The translations under genes and the position numbers were made by a program. From contig CAJNDS010000768.1 of NCBI GenBank assembly GCA_905221605.1, positions 124,001 through 188,000 of the forward strand: a DNA stretch of 64,000 nucleotides, written 5' to 3'. Of the stretch, positions 12,629 to 24,700 are shown piece by piece; the first letter of the stretch is position 1; each line of letters opens with the position of its first letter. Below the pieces are notes generated by a model. That model ran no database searches and was not told where the DNA came from. It saw only the letters and a program-made list of their open reading frames with translations. The stretch is from Symbiodinium natans. Taxonomy: Eukaryota > Sar > Dinophyceae > Suessiales > Symbiodiniaceae.

Positions 12629-12720
12629 GTGCTGATGATGATGATGATGATGGTGATGATGGTGATGATGACTACTGATGATGAGGAGGACGGCGTCGAT
12701 GATGATGCTCGTGATGGACC
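12629..12720. repeat. GAT trinucleotide microsatellite
   Basis: Imperfect GAT/GGT repeats. The complementary reading gives poly-His and the forward one poly-Met; neither is supported as a gene. Confidence 0.85.
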
Positions 12721-13766
12721 TTCGCTGTTTAAACGCGTTCGGCCATCCGCTGCCTACATGAAATTCAAACTGCGGCCACAAATCCTAATTCAAAAGCCGA
12801 ATCAAATTGGGGTAGTCAGATGGGTAGACTTCCAGCTTGAAAGAGTCAGCCTGAAGAGGAATGGACTATAATCCCGTTGACTCTGAGGAATGATTGAAAG
12901 GGTGCGCAGGTTGGTTGGCATATAAGGCTGCTCCAGCAATGCGGAGGACAAAGCCAAACACTTAAATTGATTTAGCTATCACGATGCCTCAACTGAAGCC
13001 TCACGAGGTGACTTCCGCGACATAATTGGTCCGTCGCATAGGTGCCAGGGTACTGTGTTGTGCAGGCAGCGGCTTCTTCTAACGAGGATTATGGCCTGTG
13101 TATGGATGGGCTCAGTCAGGGATGTCAGACCCTAGACGGCCTACACAGCTTGCCGGATTTGCAACGAGCGCGAATGTAGGAGAGTCTGGCACTTTTCTGG
13201 AACTATAAACTTCCGGATCACTACCCAGGGGCTCAGAGGACAGGATGATCCGCGGTTGCTTAGCAACTGTTGATTATGGCATTCTGCCATGGTTGCTCGG
13301 GTTTTTTGGGCAAACCGAGTAAGGGTACGTCGAGTTTGGGGCTCCGGACTCTGATAGTGTGCTCCACTTCAAAGAAGCCTTAAACTTGCCACTACAGAAC
13401 TCTTTCAGATGGCACTTCTAGTACGTACCCAAAGCTCAAAGAAAAGGAGTAATCGTGTACGAGTAACTACGGCGTCTCGCTACAGCACTGGACAAATAAA
13501 GAAAATCGATTGACAACGGCCGCTGACAGGCACAGCAGTGACTCTGGATAACGTGAAACTGCTGATGGCAAATTCGGATTCTGGGTCCTGGAAGGTATTT
13601 CGGGAGTTGGAGTGACGATCGTGGGGCAAGGGATAACACTCCAGGGCGCACAGCCTAGATGCGTCGCAGTACCATCCCCAAGAGCCTGAAAGCAGCCTAA
13701 GGCCGACTCCCCCTTCATCAACATGGAACCACTCTAACTTGCAGTTAATCTCATGGCTTCCGGAAT

Positions 13767-13803
13767 CCCTAAACCCTAAACCCTAAACCCTAAACCCTAA
13801 ACA
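13767..13803. repeat. Interstitial telomere-like array (CCCTAAA)
   Basis: Five CCCTAAA units. A degenerate TTTAGGG/TTCAGGG array lies at 14016-14065. Confidence 0.85.
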
Positions 13804-14880
13804 GCTGGTACCTGGTTGCTGTGTTGAGACGGAGCTAGGCATGAGCTTTTGTTCAAGATGCGGTGCTTCACTGGGTTGTACTTTGAGTGGCCTTGCGCCA
13901 TGCAGGTCGGACCACGAAGCCTTGGGCTTTGGCTGGGGCTCGAGGCGGGAGCCTGCACCCGAAAAATGCGACTCGCCCACAGAGCCTCAGAAGCGCGTGC
14001 TGCTGGACCTTGGTTCTTTAGGGTTTAGGGTTCAGGGTTCAGGGTTTAGAGTTCAGGGTTGAGGTCCATGCTGCGAATCCACCAGCTATCATGTTGTATC
14101 CTGATTCGTTCGGTCTCCGGGAAGTGTGAGAAAAGGATCGGAAAACTATTCAGCGGGATCAATTTGAGTTGGTGCAACGGAACTGTGAGAAACAAACTCA
14201 GGCGATGCGAAACTTTGGCGAGGAAGCCTTCTCAGTTCCTTCTGAAAGCCTTCTGCGTTCCTTTTGAAATCCTCGCCACCCCCCAAGGGCCCCCCCCCCC
14301 CCCCCCGAACTAAAGAACGGAATCATTTTGTGAAGGGGGTGGCACCAAACGGCATCCAACATTAGTCAGCATCAGCATCAGGCAACAAGCCCCCCATCAA
14401 CTTCTGAGGAAAAAATCACTTCTCCCTAGTGTTAATTGTACTTCTTGCCCTTGCCCTCTCGCTTCCGGTTTTGGACTCAACAACGACCAAACCGACTTAT
14501 GAACACCTATTGAAGATTGTCTATTTGGGGCCTCGACAAACTGATGAGTACTGGCTTGAGCCTAAGCCTCCCCGAAACCGAAAAAGACTGACGAGCATTG
14601 GATATGTTTTTTCGTGGCGTGCGCTTCCGAATTACGCGGCAAGGCATAGCTAAAGAGAAAACATGTTCCACGTCTGCTTGCTCTGTTTGCTCTGTCGCAA
14701 AGCAAGGATGCGGTAACTTGTCGCAAGCTTAGACTAGCTTCGCAAACGTTGGTGTAGGCACTGAGTTATTTCTAATTTAAAAGCCGAAGGTTCTCACCAG
14801 CACGAGGACATGGCATGTCTTAAACCAAAACAGATGTAGGAAGACGAACCAATGATACACTTCTCAGCAACCAAGGCTCG

Positions 14881-15090
14881 TTGAGGGGTGGTTTGCCAGG
14901 CCCATACTTCCGACTGGCCCGCGACAGACTGCAACGGCCTGGGAGATTTCAACAACACATGATGAGGATTCCGCCCTTGAAGGCTTTGGGATCTTATGAT
15001 CTGAAGACCAATCTGGAGGTGTACCGGAGACTGACTTTTTTGGAGGGTCGAGACTGTGGGAGTTTGGGACTCTTGGCTTTGAGAGGTTAG
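14881..15090 (+). CDS. Candidate exon, plus strand, unidentified
   Basis: A 70-codon open block with G/C-rich third positions, reading in part ARDRLQRPGRFQQHMMR and DLKTNLEVYRRLTFLEG. No family is recognised. It would be the only plus-strand coding segment in the window, and the opposite strand is also open, so I keep it as a weak candidate. Confidence 0.25.
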   Translation: MRGGLPGPYFRLARDRLQRPGRFQQHMMRIPPLKALGSYDLKTNLEVYRRLTFLEGRDCGSLGLLALRG

Positions 15091-15182
15091 GAAAATGTTA
15101 GAGGTCTTGGGATAAGTCGAGCCACCACAGTAGCCGAGGACCCACCAAGCACTTCCCTCTGCATACACAAAGCGCTGCCGAA

Positions 15183-15285
15183 TAGCCTGAATAATTAGAA
15201 TAGGGTTTTTGGGGGTGGTTCTGACAGTATATTTATATGGGGATGATACGGGAGTACAGTACGATGAGTAATTATTCCGACCTCA
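15183..15285. mobile_element. Short dispersed element, copy 2
   Basis: Shares both ends with the element at 11458-11545 (AGCCTGAATAATTAGAATAG at one end, AGTAATTATTCCGACC at the other) but differs inside. Confidence 0.5.
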
Positions 15286-15657
15286 TAGTACTCACATGGG
15301 CAATCCTTCAACCCTCAACCGCCAAGCCCGGCAAAACCCAAAGCCGTCAGCTAGCTGTGCTTAATTCACAGCAACACACAGCTTTGCTCTTGCCGGCGCC
15401 AACAGAAGAACCAAGAGCAGTTACTTTTACATGCCACATCATGCCACTAGTGACACAGAATGAGACAAGGTCTCCCTGAGGAAGTTTGAAAGCCACAAGA
15501 ATTGAGGCACTTTCCCCCCTGTTCATCGCTGACAGCCGGGTGCCCGGGCCCTTTTGAGATTGCTGTGGCTTTGATGCGTGCTTGGTCGCATTGACATGTT
15601 GTTCAGCCTAAGCTTCCAAAGCTGCACTGCGCGGAAAGCTTGCTGCTTGCAAAGCAA

Positions 15658-16023
15658 AGGGTTTAGGGTTTAGGGTTTAGGGTTTAGGGTTTAGGGTTTA
15701 GGGTTTAGGGTTTAGGGTTTAGGGATTAGGGTTTAGGGTTTAGGGTTTGGGGTTTGGGGTTTAGGGTTTAGGGTTCACAGCTTCGTGGTGGATGTTGGAG
15801 GGGTGCTGGGTGTTCAGGGCACCTTCTTCAGCAGCTGCAGCTTGTCACCCGCGTGCTTCATGGCAAGAACGGCACACTGCGCAGCGTGAGTCGTCCATGT
15901 GATCTCCCCACACGATTGCTGCCTAAACCCTAAACCCTAAACCCCAAACCCCAAACCCCAAACCCCAAACCCTAAACCCTAAACCCTAAACCCTAAACCC
16001 TAAACCCTAAACCCTAAACCCCT
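15658..16023. repeat. Inverted pair of long telomere-like arrays
   Basis: About seventeen TTTAGGG units (15658-15777) face about fourteen CCCTAAA units (15924-16023) across some 145 bp. Variants (TTTGGGG/CCCCAAA) cluster in the middle of each array. Another short TTTAGGG array lies at 16214-16240. Confidence 0.95.
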
Positions 16024-17462
16024 AAGCCAAGCAGCTTCGTCATGGTGTGAACCATGTCCCTGACATCGGATCTCATGCTGTTGATGGTCCTGGGCCATGT
16101 GGCGGGGCTGGGGGCGATCACTGTGATGGTCGGATTGACGTGCCCTAGCCCTTGCCTGCTCGTTCGGTTGTGTCGAAACCCAAGCTCCGAGCCAAACCCA
16201 AAATGAGCTCCTATTTAGGGTTTAGGGGTTAGGGTTTAGATTCCTGACGACTCCTGACGACCTTGGCAGCGTGCTGCCTCCAAAACATTCGTGAGCAAGC
16301 CTATAAGCTGAAAATGTCAATTACCAACTTGAACTACTCAACAAAGGAGCAGACGGGAGTGCAGGCGAGGAAAAAAGCTAGGTGCGGAATGACCGCCCCG
16401 GCGGGGCGAAATAGCATTCTTGCAACATGCCACTGCTGCACTAACGTTCTCCTCAATGCTGATCACACTGACTGGCCCCGTGCAGTCGTAGCAACCCTTC
16501 TGGACCCAATGTTGAATCATTGTCGAGTCGAGTTGGGGAAGGTAAGCCAGCAGAAGGATCTCATCATGTCAAAACCAGTAAGAACTGCTCGCAAAAATTA
16601 GGCAACACAGACAAAGCTTTGTGGGATGGAGCCCGTCTGTACGCAAGCACGTCCAGCGGCTATAAGAAAAGCTTACATGTCACAATATCATTGTCGGATG
16701 TCGTGCATTCGATGTTGTATAGCCAAAGCATGCCTTACAAAGCACCAGCCATGACGCCTGGCTTGACCTATGAAGGCTCACTCATGGGCGTGAAAAAATT
16801 AACCTACTGTTGAGTGGCACACTCAAGCCACACGCTAGGTATGGGCGAGATCTAGACTTCTCACATTTACACTCGCTGCAACGCCCGTCCTTTCCATGGT
16901 GTCCACGCGCTCCTGCGGGGAAAGGTGAAATCAACATCAAAAGCCTAAACTTGCGTTGGTAGCCGGGGTCAGACTGCCATTTACTCTAAAGGGAGACATA
17001 CCGCAATACCCCGAAGGCTGCTAGCCCGACGACCAGACAGACACCCGTCCTCAAACTCTTCACTGCTAGGGCTTTCTATCGACAGAGAGGGCGTTGTTTT
17101 GAGATGTGGTTCTTCGTTCATGTTGAGTACTTTGTTTCTGGTGGGCCAGTGGGCCTGTGTTCTTGAAAGTCAGTTTAGGTTCACAAGCATGGAATGATCT
17201 GTAGCCCTCTGTCACAGATGACGGACGTGCCTCAGGAGTTTAGTATCATGCGCCAGAGGACGCAAACGAGAAAGTGAGTGGATTCAGTTCACAACCTTGC
17301 GAGGAACTGCCACAACCGCCCTAACCCTAACTGTGCTGCTGTATATCATCACTTTACCGCGATTTCCGCCTCACAACCGTCCTCTTTGCTCACATCCGCA
17401 GGCTATGCAGGCTGTAACCATCGAGTCGGAAGTCGGAAGAGTCTCTTCCGTCGATCCTAGAC

Positions 17463-19262
17463 CCGACTTCAGGCAGTCCTCGAGTCTGCGGACGCGCTGC
17501 TGAGCGGCCTGCTGCGCCTCCTCGTGGGCCTGGGGGTCGGCGAAATTTCAAGCCGAACCAGGATGGCCTTTAAACTTTCTGAAAAAGAATCCTGGTTGGA
17601 AGCCTAAGGGAAAAAATGTACAACATCCCAATGGCCTACCTAGTGAATCCCAATCCACGGTGCAGCGCTCCAGCACGTGCATTGTCTTTCATTGAAGGGG
17701 GAAAGTCCTAGGGCTCGTAGGGACCCAAGACACGGGTCCCGAAAGGAAACGGAATGAAAAGTTTCCGCCAGAACATCCACTGCCACCCCTGAAACAGCAA
17801 TTACCCTGCTGATAGCCACAGTCATGATCCGAAATCAGCAAGCAAGTCCACCAAGCACGGCCAGTGAAATCCATCCGCTTGGGTCAATGTTGTTTGGGCG
17901 ATCCACTGTCGAGGACTTGCCATGGGTTCAAGGCCTATAGGCCAGGCATGCAGCATTCAAATCGGTAGGCCCACTTCAAGGCTACGTGCTGAAAGCTGCA
18001 TAGGCTGGAAGCCCTCAAAAGCTTAGAGAGCCCTATGAAACCTGAACGAGCACGCGATCAGTGGCCTGGGCAGTGGATCTCAGCATCTGATCATTAAAGT
18101 CATCATCTGCCTGCGGAGGAGTGCTCGAAAGTGTGCGTTCTACTCCAAGCTCCCGTTACCCTAAACCCTAAACCCTAAACCCTAACCCTGCACCCTAGAC
18201 CCTATAGACCCTAAACCCTAAACCCTAAACCCTAAACCATCGAGGCTGAGCTGACCCAAGCAGACTTGGCAGGGAACATCTGTCTGGAAGACTGAGATTC
18301 CGCATGGCATGGACCTACTGTCGTTGCCTGCAAAACATGGGTTGCTGATTTGGGTGGTTGCTGATTTGGGTGGTTCAGGGTATACTCTCCTCAACTCTTT
18401 AGGTATTGTAGGCTGGCTCATTCAATTTCTATTGAAACTCAAAGAGCTGAATCTGCAAAGTGCTACATTCAAGCTTGCGGGCTGCAGTTCCTAAGCCGGG
18501 CGGGCAAGCGGGGGAGAGTTTAATAATTTCATCATTGAGGAAGGGATTATTGTGCCGGTACGCCGTTGTGCTGTTCTGCCGCTGGCAGTCCATGACACGC
18601 CGCCTCACAGTCCCCTCATCGCAGTCTTACAAAGAGATTATGTTTCAAGCCCGCGGCTGGAAGCTGCCAAAAGAACCCACGTGGACTACCACAACTAAAC
18701 CCAAAACCTCTGCAGCCAAACTCAAATGTCGAAATCCTAGCCCCAAAGCGACCATTACAAACGACCTGAACCCAAACCCCCAAAGCGCCTTCCCCGCGGC
18801 GAGCGCTTGTTGGAAAGCGACGCTGCTGCGGCGGCGCCCCCGATTCGACGGACCGGAGGGTGGCGGAGGTTTTTTACCGTCCTGTCTCGGCTTTCGATTG
18901 GAGCTCAGGAGCTGAGAAGCACTGAGGATATTAGTTGTTCGGGCTCGCGCAGGCCTGCGCGGCTTTAAGAGGCTGTTGGAGCCGAACTTCGAGGATACTT
19001 ACTCTGTCCACACCCGTGCAGAGAAGATGATGGCGCAACTTGCACATGTGTCCAACACGGTAGATCTTTCAACAAACGCTACGTAAACATGGTACTCCCT
19101 ATACAAGTGGCTGACAAACCAAGCCTGATCCTCATCTGTGCCGGAACCATCCAGAGAGCCGATGTCAACTTCCTCCCCCCTGAAATGGAGGATTGAGGAG
19201 CTTGGTGGCGTCTCGAAGTTCAGGAGGGATGTGTGATTTTCGCTTACGGATGCCTCATAACA
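17463..19262 (-). CDS. Unidentified multi-exon gene (partial)
   Basis: Convincing exons in minus-strand order. 19003-19262 (260 nt) starts after TAG, ends at a GTAAGTA donor, and contains DGSGTDEDQAWFVSHLY and SCAIIFSARVWT. 18789-18881 is 31 whole codons of a Pro/Arg/Ala-rich linker ending at a GC donor. About 18470-18625 contains CDEGTVRRRVMDCQ and NNPFLNDEIIKL. 18238-18327 is Cys-containing, ending at a GT donor that is the first base pair of a GTTTAGGG array. 17463-17529 (67 nt, between CAG/GC and a GT donor) is a charged helix, AHEEAQQAAQQRVRRLEDCL, likely coiled coil. A possible small upstream exon lies at 19324-19355. The CxEGTxRRRVxxC stretch loosely recalls a thrombospondin type 1 repeat, but I do not assign that. 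Function unknown; both gene ends are missing. Confidence 0.55.
18158..18237. repeat. Telomere-like array at an intron donor
   Basis: CCCTAAA units with some degenerate copies. On the minus strand the array starts as GTTTAGGG immediately after candidate exon 18238-18327, so the heptamer would provide the donor GT. Confidence 0.75.
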
Positions 19263-19399
19263 CTACACTGCGAGCTCGCAAGGCCCAGGTTTGGGTTTAT
19301 GATGAATTTGGTCAGGGTTACTTCTGTTTTAGAATCCGGGGATCTTCGCCCACCTGTTGAAAAACAAAAAACACCCCCACAAAACAAACGTTACTCTCC

Positions 19400-21560
19400 A
19401 AACAAACCGCTCGAGTGTACATGTTGTTGAATTGCAACTACTGTCTTTTCAGAGGTGGCACCGACAGATTGAAAGCATACAGTATCAAAGCTTGATGCAC
19501 GGTAATGCTGCATCTACGAACTATGATGGTTTCTCAGTTGAGCACAGCATTTGCTTTTCGGGCAGTTCACATGGTTTGGCTGCCTACGCGGGCCTACGCC
19601 TCATCCTGCTCACTTTGCAGAGTACACACGGCCATACACGGAGTCGCGCGATTTCATGCTTGCACACGAACCCACACGAGAAGTAGGGCAAGCTGCCAAA
19701 ATGCAACATTGACAGGCGTAGTCACTCTGCGGCTAACTCTATCCCCTCGCCCGGCAATACTTCTGAGGCTGCCAAAGCTGAATTACCGAAAGCCCCCTGC
19801 CCTGCACCCTCACAACCTCACCCAAGCCCCGTCTGAAAAAAGGTCCCGGCCTAAGCAGGGCAATGACCTGGAATCAGCCAAAGTTCTTGGTTTCCTTTCA
19901 CATAACCTTTGCGTTGCCTTCAAGGCTCCCTTCTAGGCTCAATAGGGTCAAGACCCTGACGAAAAAGGCCTCTAAACTTAAACATGAGCCCAGGGAAGGG
20001 TCATAGCTCAGAATCCCCAAGGGCCACCAGGGCAAGGCCTACAACCCCATGCCGTACCCTCTATCCTGTGGCAGGAGCCGTATGCCCCAAATTCAGATAT
20101 CCACGATGCCGGCTTGGGGGGGGGGGGGGGGGGATTTTGGAGATTTCCTGGTTCGGAGGCATTGGTTGGCCTTTTAACCCCCAAACCAATTGGACTTCTT
20201 TTTTCTTGTTCCTGGACTTGTGGCTACCGACCTGACGCAGAGAACTTCATGGGCCCGTGTAGGGTGCGGAGCAGGGCTTCAGTGCCTGAGGCCTGAAACG
20301 TGGACCTGCTGAGGTCACAGCTGACCGGCTGTTGTGCAGGATGTCGGTATTCTGCCTTTCAGTGATTTGCCAACTTCTGTGGGTCGGTTTCGAGGCTGTG
20401 GTACGTGCATGTACTTGGAAAAAAGTCTTGGCCCCTAGCCCCAACTCAGGGATCAAAGGAAAAAGAAGTAGGGATCAACAACGAATCTAGTCCGGTCATC
20501 AAACAAACGTCAAGTAGGGACCAACAAACCCATAATACCCTACGGAGTCTTGGTTCACAAGGGTACCACAAACTGCCGATTTGTAGACTCACAAGACTAT
20601 GGAATCAAGGTCCAAATGCTGGAAATGCAGCATGTCTGGCTATTCGCATTTGATTACAGCATTTCTGCCTATTATACTATTCACAAGACTCAAATTCGGT
20701 CTAGTCTTGCTTGGGGAAACGCCTCACAACAGGGCTTGGGTGCTTTGACTTTGTTATCTGAAGCCAGCATGCTCGGTCTTAAACGACATGGCTTGGCTTT
20801 GGCCTTGTTCACGGCTCACTTTGCCGAGTTTGTTTGTTGGATTCTTGAACCTGGTTGTGAAGCGACGGGGCATTTTCGAAAGCACGGCTTGGTTGCTTAT
20901 GCTCGCATTTCCAGTAGTTGCAGCCTGCAAGCACGAAACAATGTAGGGTTAGGCCTTCTTTGCTTCCTTCGTTCCTCCCTTCCCTTCCCTCTCTCTTCCT
21001 TTCCTTTCCTGTTCCTTTTCCTTGTGATTTTCCTGTTCCTTCTCCTTCTCCTTCTGGTTCTCCTTCGCCTTCGCCTTCTCCTTCTCCTTCTCCTTTTTCT
21101 TCTCCTTCTCCTTCTCCCTTCCCCTTCCCCCTCCCTTTCCGTTCTTTCCTTCCTTCCTGTCTGCTTTCCCTAGTTGACTTTACGTTATCGACACCCCCAT
21201 CCCCCAGAACCGAAGTCCCGCAAGGATCTGGGCAACAGAATTATGACCGTGCACTCGAAACCCAAGCAAGGCAGCTTCATGTCAGAACGCAACTTAGACA
21301 GCCTTACTAACACCCTGCATTGCAGTCCAAGAGCTTGATAAGACGGCTCATCTCAACAGGAGTGACGCCGTTGGCAGCCTCAGTTACTCGCAAGCGGCAA
21401 GCGGGTCTAGACCCTAAACCCTCAACCCTCAACCCTAAACCCTCCTAAACCCTGAACCGACTGCTCGCATAGGCGGTCCTTAGGAGGGCTCGGGCTTCGG
21501 GATTCAGGTTCCGTGCTTCAGCGCAGGAATGCAGCGTGCGACATGAGGACTCTCTGGCTG
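19400..21560. other. No supported gene; pyrimidine tract
   Basis: Nothing here reads as an exon I can defend. 20945-21175 is a strongly polypyrimidine tract on the plus strand (CTTCTC/CCTTTCC repeats). A G-run lies at 20116-20133 and a degenerate telomere-like array at 21408-21456. Confidence 0.5.
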
Positions 21561-21628
21561 AACATTCAGCGCACCATGGACAGGCAGCCACGCTGATGAG
21601 AGCATAGAGCAACATGTGATGACTTTAC

Positions 21629-21751
21629 CATGTTACCCCTTATAAGTCGTGCAAGATCGTGCTTAAGGTAACGTGAGGCCCGAGCTTTAATGACTCCGTC
21701 GCAGAACTCCTCCGTCCCAACAGTTCCGCTTCCGTCGTAGTCCAGCATCTC
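21629..21751 (-). CDS. Channel exon: second EF-hand
   Basis: A 41-codon exon between CAG/GAG and a GTAAAG donor. The loop reads DYDGSGTVGTEE with acidic or hydroxyl ligands at positions 1, 3, 5 and 12, so it should bind calcium. The helix RYLKHDLARLIRG follows, as in the C-terminal tail of dinoflagellate EF-hand channels. Confidence 0.85.
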
Positions 21752-24700
21752 CTGAAGCTGGAGCTAGATTGGGCAAAGTACTGGTTTAGGGTTTAGGGTT
21801 TAGGGTTTAGCGTTTAGGGTTTAGGGTTTGGTACAGAAGTTCAATGGCACGGATGCTGGCCAGGCTGAAGCGGCATCTCTGCACCACACGCAATGTCATC
21901 CCAAAAGCAAGCAAATACCATGTTCCCAGTAACCCGACGGCCCCAACCACACCAAGAACAAATGTGGTACAACTGAAGAACCTCTCACAAATCGAGCGCG
22001 AACTACCCATGTTACTGCGCGCATCCCTCTCTACATGAGAGTCAAAGAGCAGGATCCAAAGGACCACATCTGGCATCCCAGCTCTTTACAGAGCACATCG
22101 CAAAACATTGCACCTATCGCCTAACCTGTCCAAGCCGCGAAAAGGGACCCAATGTCTTCGGTTCCAGCAATCTCGATCTTGGCAGGGTTGGATTTCGGCG
22201 TAGGCGTTTCAGGGGCCACGGGAAAGCCACATACTGCCAGGGCTTGGCTTGGCATGCACAGTTCTAGGAGTCTAGGACTATACAGCCGCTAGACATGACC
22301 TCTGGAGAATTATCTGCACAAAACGGTGAAACATCTCGACTGTTAAATCAGCAGAGGTTTGCAGCTTATGTCAGGAGAGCTTTAACAATCACGCGCTCAA
22401 CCTGACAACACATCTTCTGACCACATGCCTAGCAGCGCAAAGCCATGTTTCCAAGACCTCACCTCCTTTCCTGCTGTGGCTTCAACCGACTTGCGCATCA
22501 ACCGATCTGCATTTAGTAGATTTAACCTGCCCGTGAATATCATGAACGTAGGGAGCCCGCCAGATTCTGCCGGATGCCCTCCGGTGCATTGTCCTGAAGA
22601 GTGCAAAGGTCAAGGCTTGTTGCCCACAGGTATGAAGTTATGGTACATGTCTTGGGAGAAGCAGGTGAGGTCCATTATGCCAGAACGAACCAGTAATTCT
22701 GGCCTTGCGTCTTGCAATATCTGCGGATCGAGCATGTCTGCTTAGTCAGCCGTAGAGAGGATTCTAGACTGGCATGCGCGTGATTGCACCTCGATGCCGG
22801 AACAGACACGGTCACTTCAGCCTAAAACGCTACCAGCATGAGGTGAGGAGAAGATAGCTCACGTGCATAAGTACCCCACTGACCCAGGTCTCCATTTTCA
22901 AAGGAGTCTCCCAACTCCACAGGCTGTTGGTGATGGGATGGTAGTAGTGATGGTACTTCTCTGGGAATGCTTTCAAGTAAGACGTCACCGAAGAGGCAAT
23001 AACGCCCATGTAAAGCACAGGGAGTCATGCTGCTGGGTTTGGAGGGCAAACTAGGAAGACAAAAGGTGACGCTGAATATGCTCTACTTGCACTTTGTTGA
23101 CGGATGCTACTTGCATTTCCAGCTGATGAGAGTGCGACTGGCTTGAGTATCGAGCTCATTCCAGGACTTTGAGATACAGGTAGGCGCCGAAGGGGCTTTG
23201 CAACGAGCCGAGCTGCTATTTCTTCCATGCTGAGCTCCCCGGAGCCATCTTCGTCGAGCTCGAAAAACATATCCTGGGCTTCAGGAACCTAAACCCTAAA
23301 CCCTAAACCCTAAACCCGAAGCCCTCCGTGAACCGGGCCTTTTCATCCTCCGAATCTGAGTCGAGTGATTTCAAGTGCACAGGCACTAGCACTAGAATTG
23401 CTTGGTCGTAAGAGTAAAGGTAGTTCTCCTGCTTTTTCGGTTGGCGTGAAAAGACAGCCACAAATCTATACGACGCAGTTATTGAAACCATGGTAACCTG
23501 GCAACCAAGTCCATCTCAAGCAGCGTTACCATTTATGATGCTGTTTCATTGACTTGTGTCAGCTTGTGGCATAGCCCTGATTGGACACTTAGGAGTTTAT
23601 CAACTATGTAATCCTGAGTACACCTCTCAAATACTGTGCACCCCCCGAACATGCTCCATTGCTGTCGGGTAGATAAGGTGTACACCCTGCATTCGCCGCG
23701 TATCCAGAACTCTTCATTGCCTCCTGCAAAAACACCACAACCCTGAACCCTGTCGCTGTAACCAAAGCGTCTCGCAGCGATTCCATCTGCTTCTTTCTCT
23801 TTGCGCTTGCATAAGCCTCGCCATCGACACGCCAAGAAGATTAGCATAATTAGGGTTTCAGTTGAGATGCCTCTATTTGAAAGGATCGACGATTCCAAGC
23901 ACTGATCCCCTAACATTCCGCAGCCTCGAAGCCCCTAATGGTCTGGAGGTACGTGGAAGCCAGAAACGATATCTTTGACTTCGGACATGCGCAAGGTCCA
24001 CGTTGTTGATGCTGGGGAAGCAGGCTGCTTACGAACTAGGGTTTAAAAGCTGTGGCCTGTGCGACAACTCATCCTATGCGCAGAGGGTCCGCAGAATCGT
24101 GCGAGCACGGCTGCCATGGTGACCAGAGGCAGTTTGCGGCAGGAAAAAAGAAAAAACCACCCAAGGCCCTTCTTTTGGCATGTCACTCAACGTGTCTGCG
24201 CAATGAGACTATACTCCCCTTAGAACCTTAATAACAATGATATTTTGAATATCCTCATGAACAAAGATTGGAAAATAATAATTCCCAAGGGGGATATAGT
24301 GAGAGAGGCCAGGCCTTCTTCGCCTCCTTGTCTTCGTCAGCCTGCGCCAGAGATCCTCCGAATGTACGCATGGGTTGGGGCAGGACTTACCGGCTTGACA
24401 GCTAGGGTTTAGGGTTTAGGGTTTAGGGTTTCGGGTTAAGGGTTTCGGGGTTAAGGCTTAGGGTTTAGGGTTTAGGGTTTAGGGTTTAGGGTTTAGGGGT
24501 GTAATGATGAGCCTGTTGAGGTGCCACTGCTCTGGTTCACGCAAGGGCTGAACAAATCCAGGGACTACGCCTCTGCCCTTGTGCAGGGGCATGAGATGCC
24601 GGGCATTCGTTCTATCTTGACAATTTCCCTCACCAGTAGTAACACCCGAAACCCCAAACTACACGATGAACCCGATAAAGCCGCTTGCGCAGAGTTTGAT

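Larger units (their letters stand above)
10650..17460. other. Mostly unresolved repeat-rich region
   Basis: Telomere-like arrays and dispersed elements dominate. Open frames on both strands (for example minus 11988-12311, plus 14881-15090, plus 16485-16542) have some coding flavour, but I could not join them into a gene or match a family. Apart from the repeats listed separately I can support nothing here. Confidence 0.45.

Noticed and set aside
15658-16023. CRISPR-like array
   Set aside because: The repeats are contiguous heptamers without spacers, in a eukaryotic context.
21807-22076. Hydrophobic minus-strand frame between the EF-hand exons (VLGVVGAVGLLGTWYLLAF)
   Set aside because: Its position between two cytoplasmic EF-hands makes a membrane segment implausible, and it runs into a telomere-like array; no splice sites fit.
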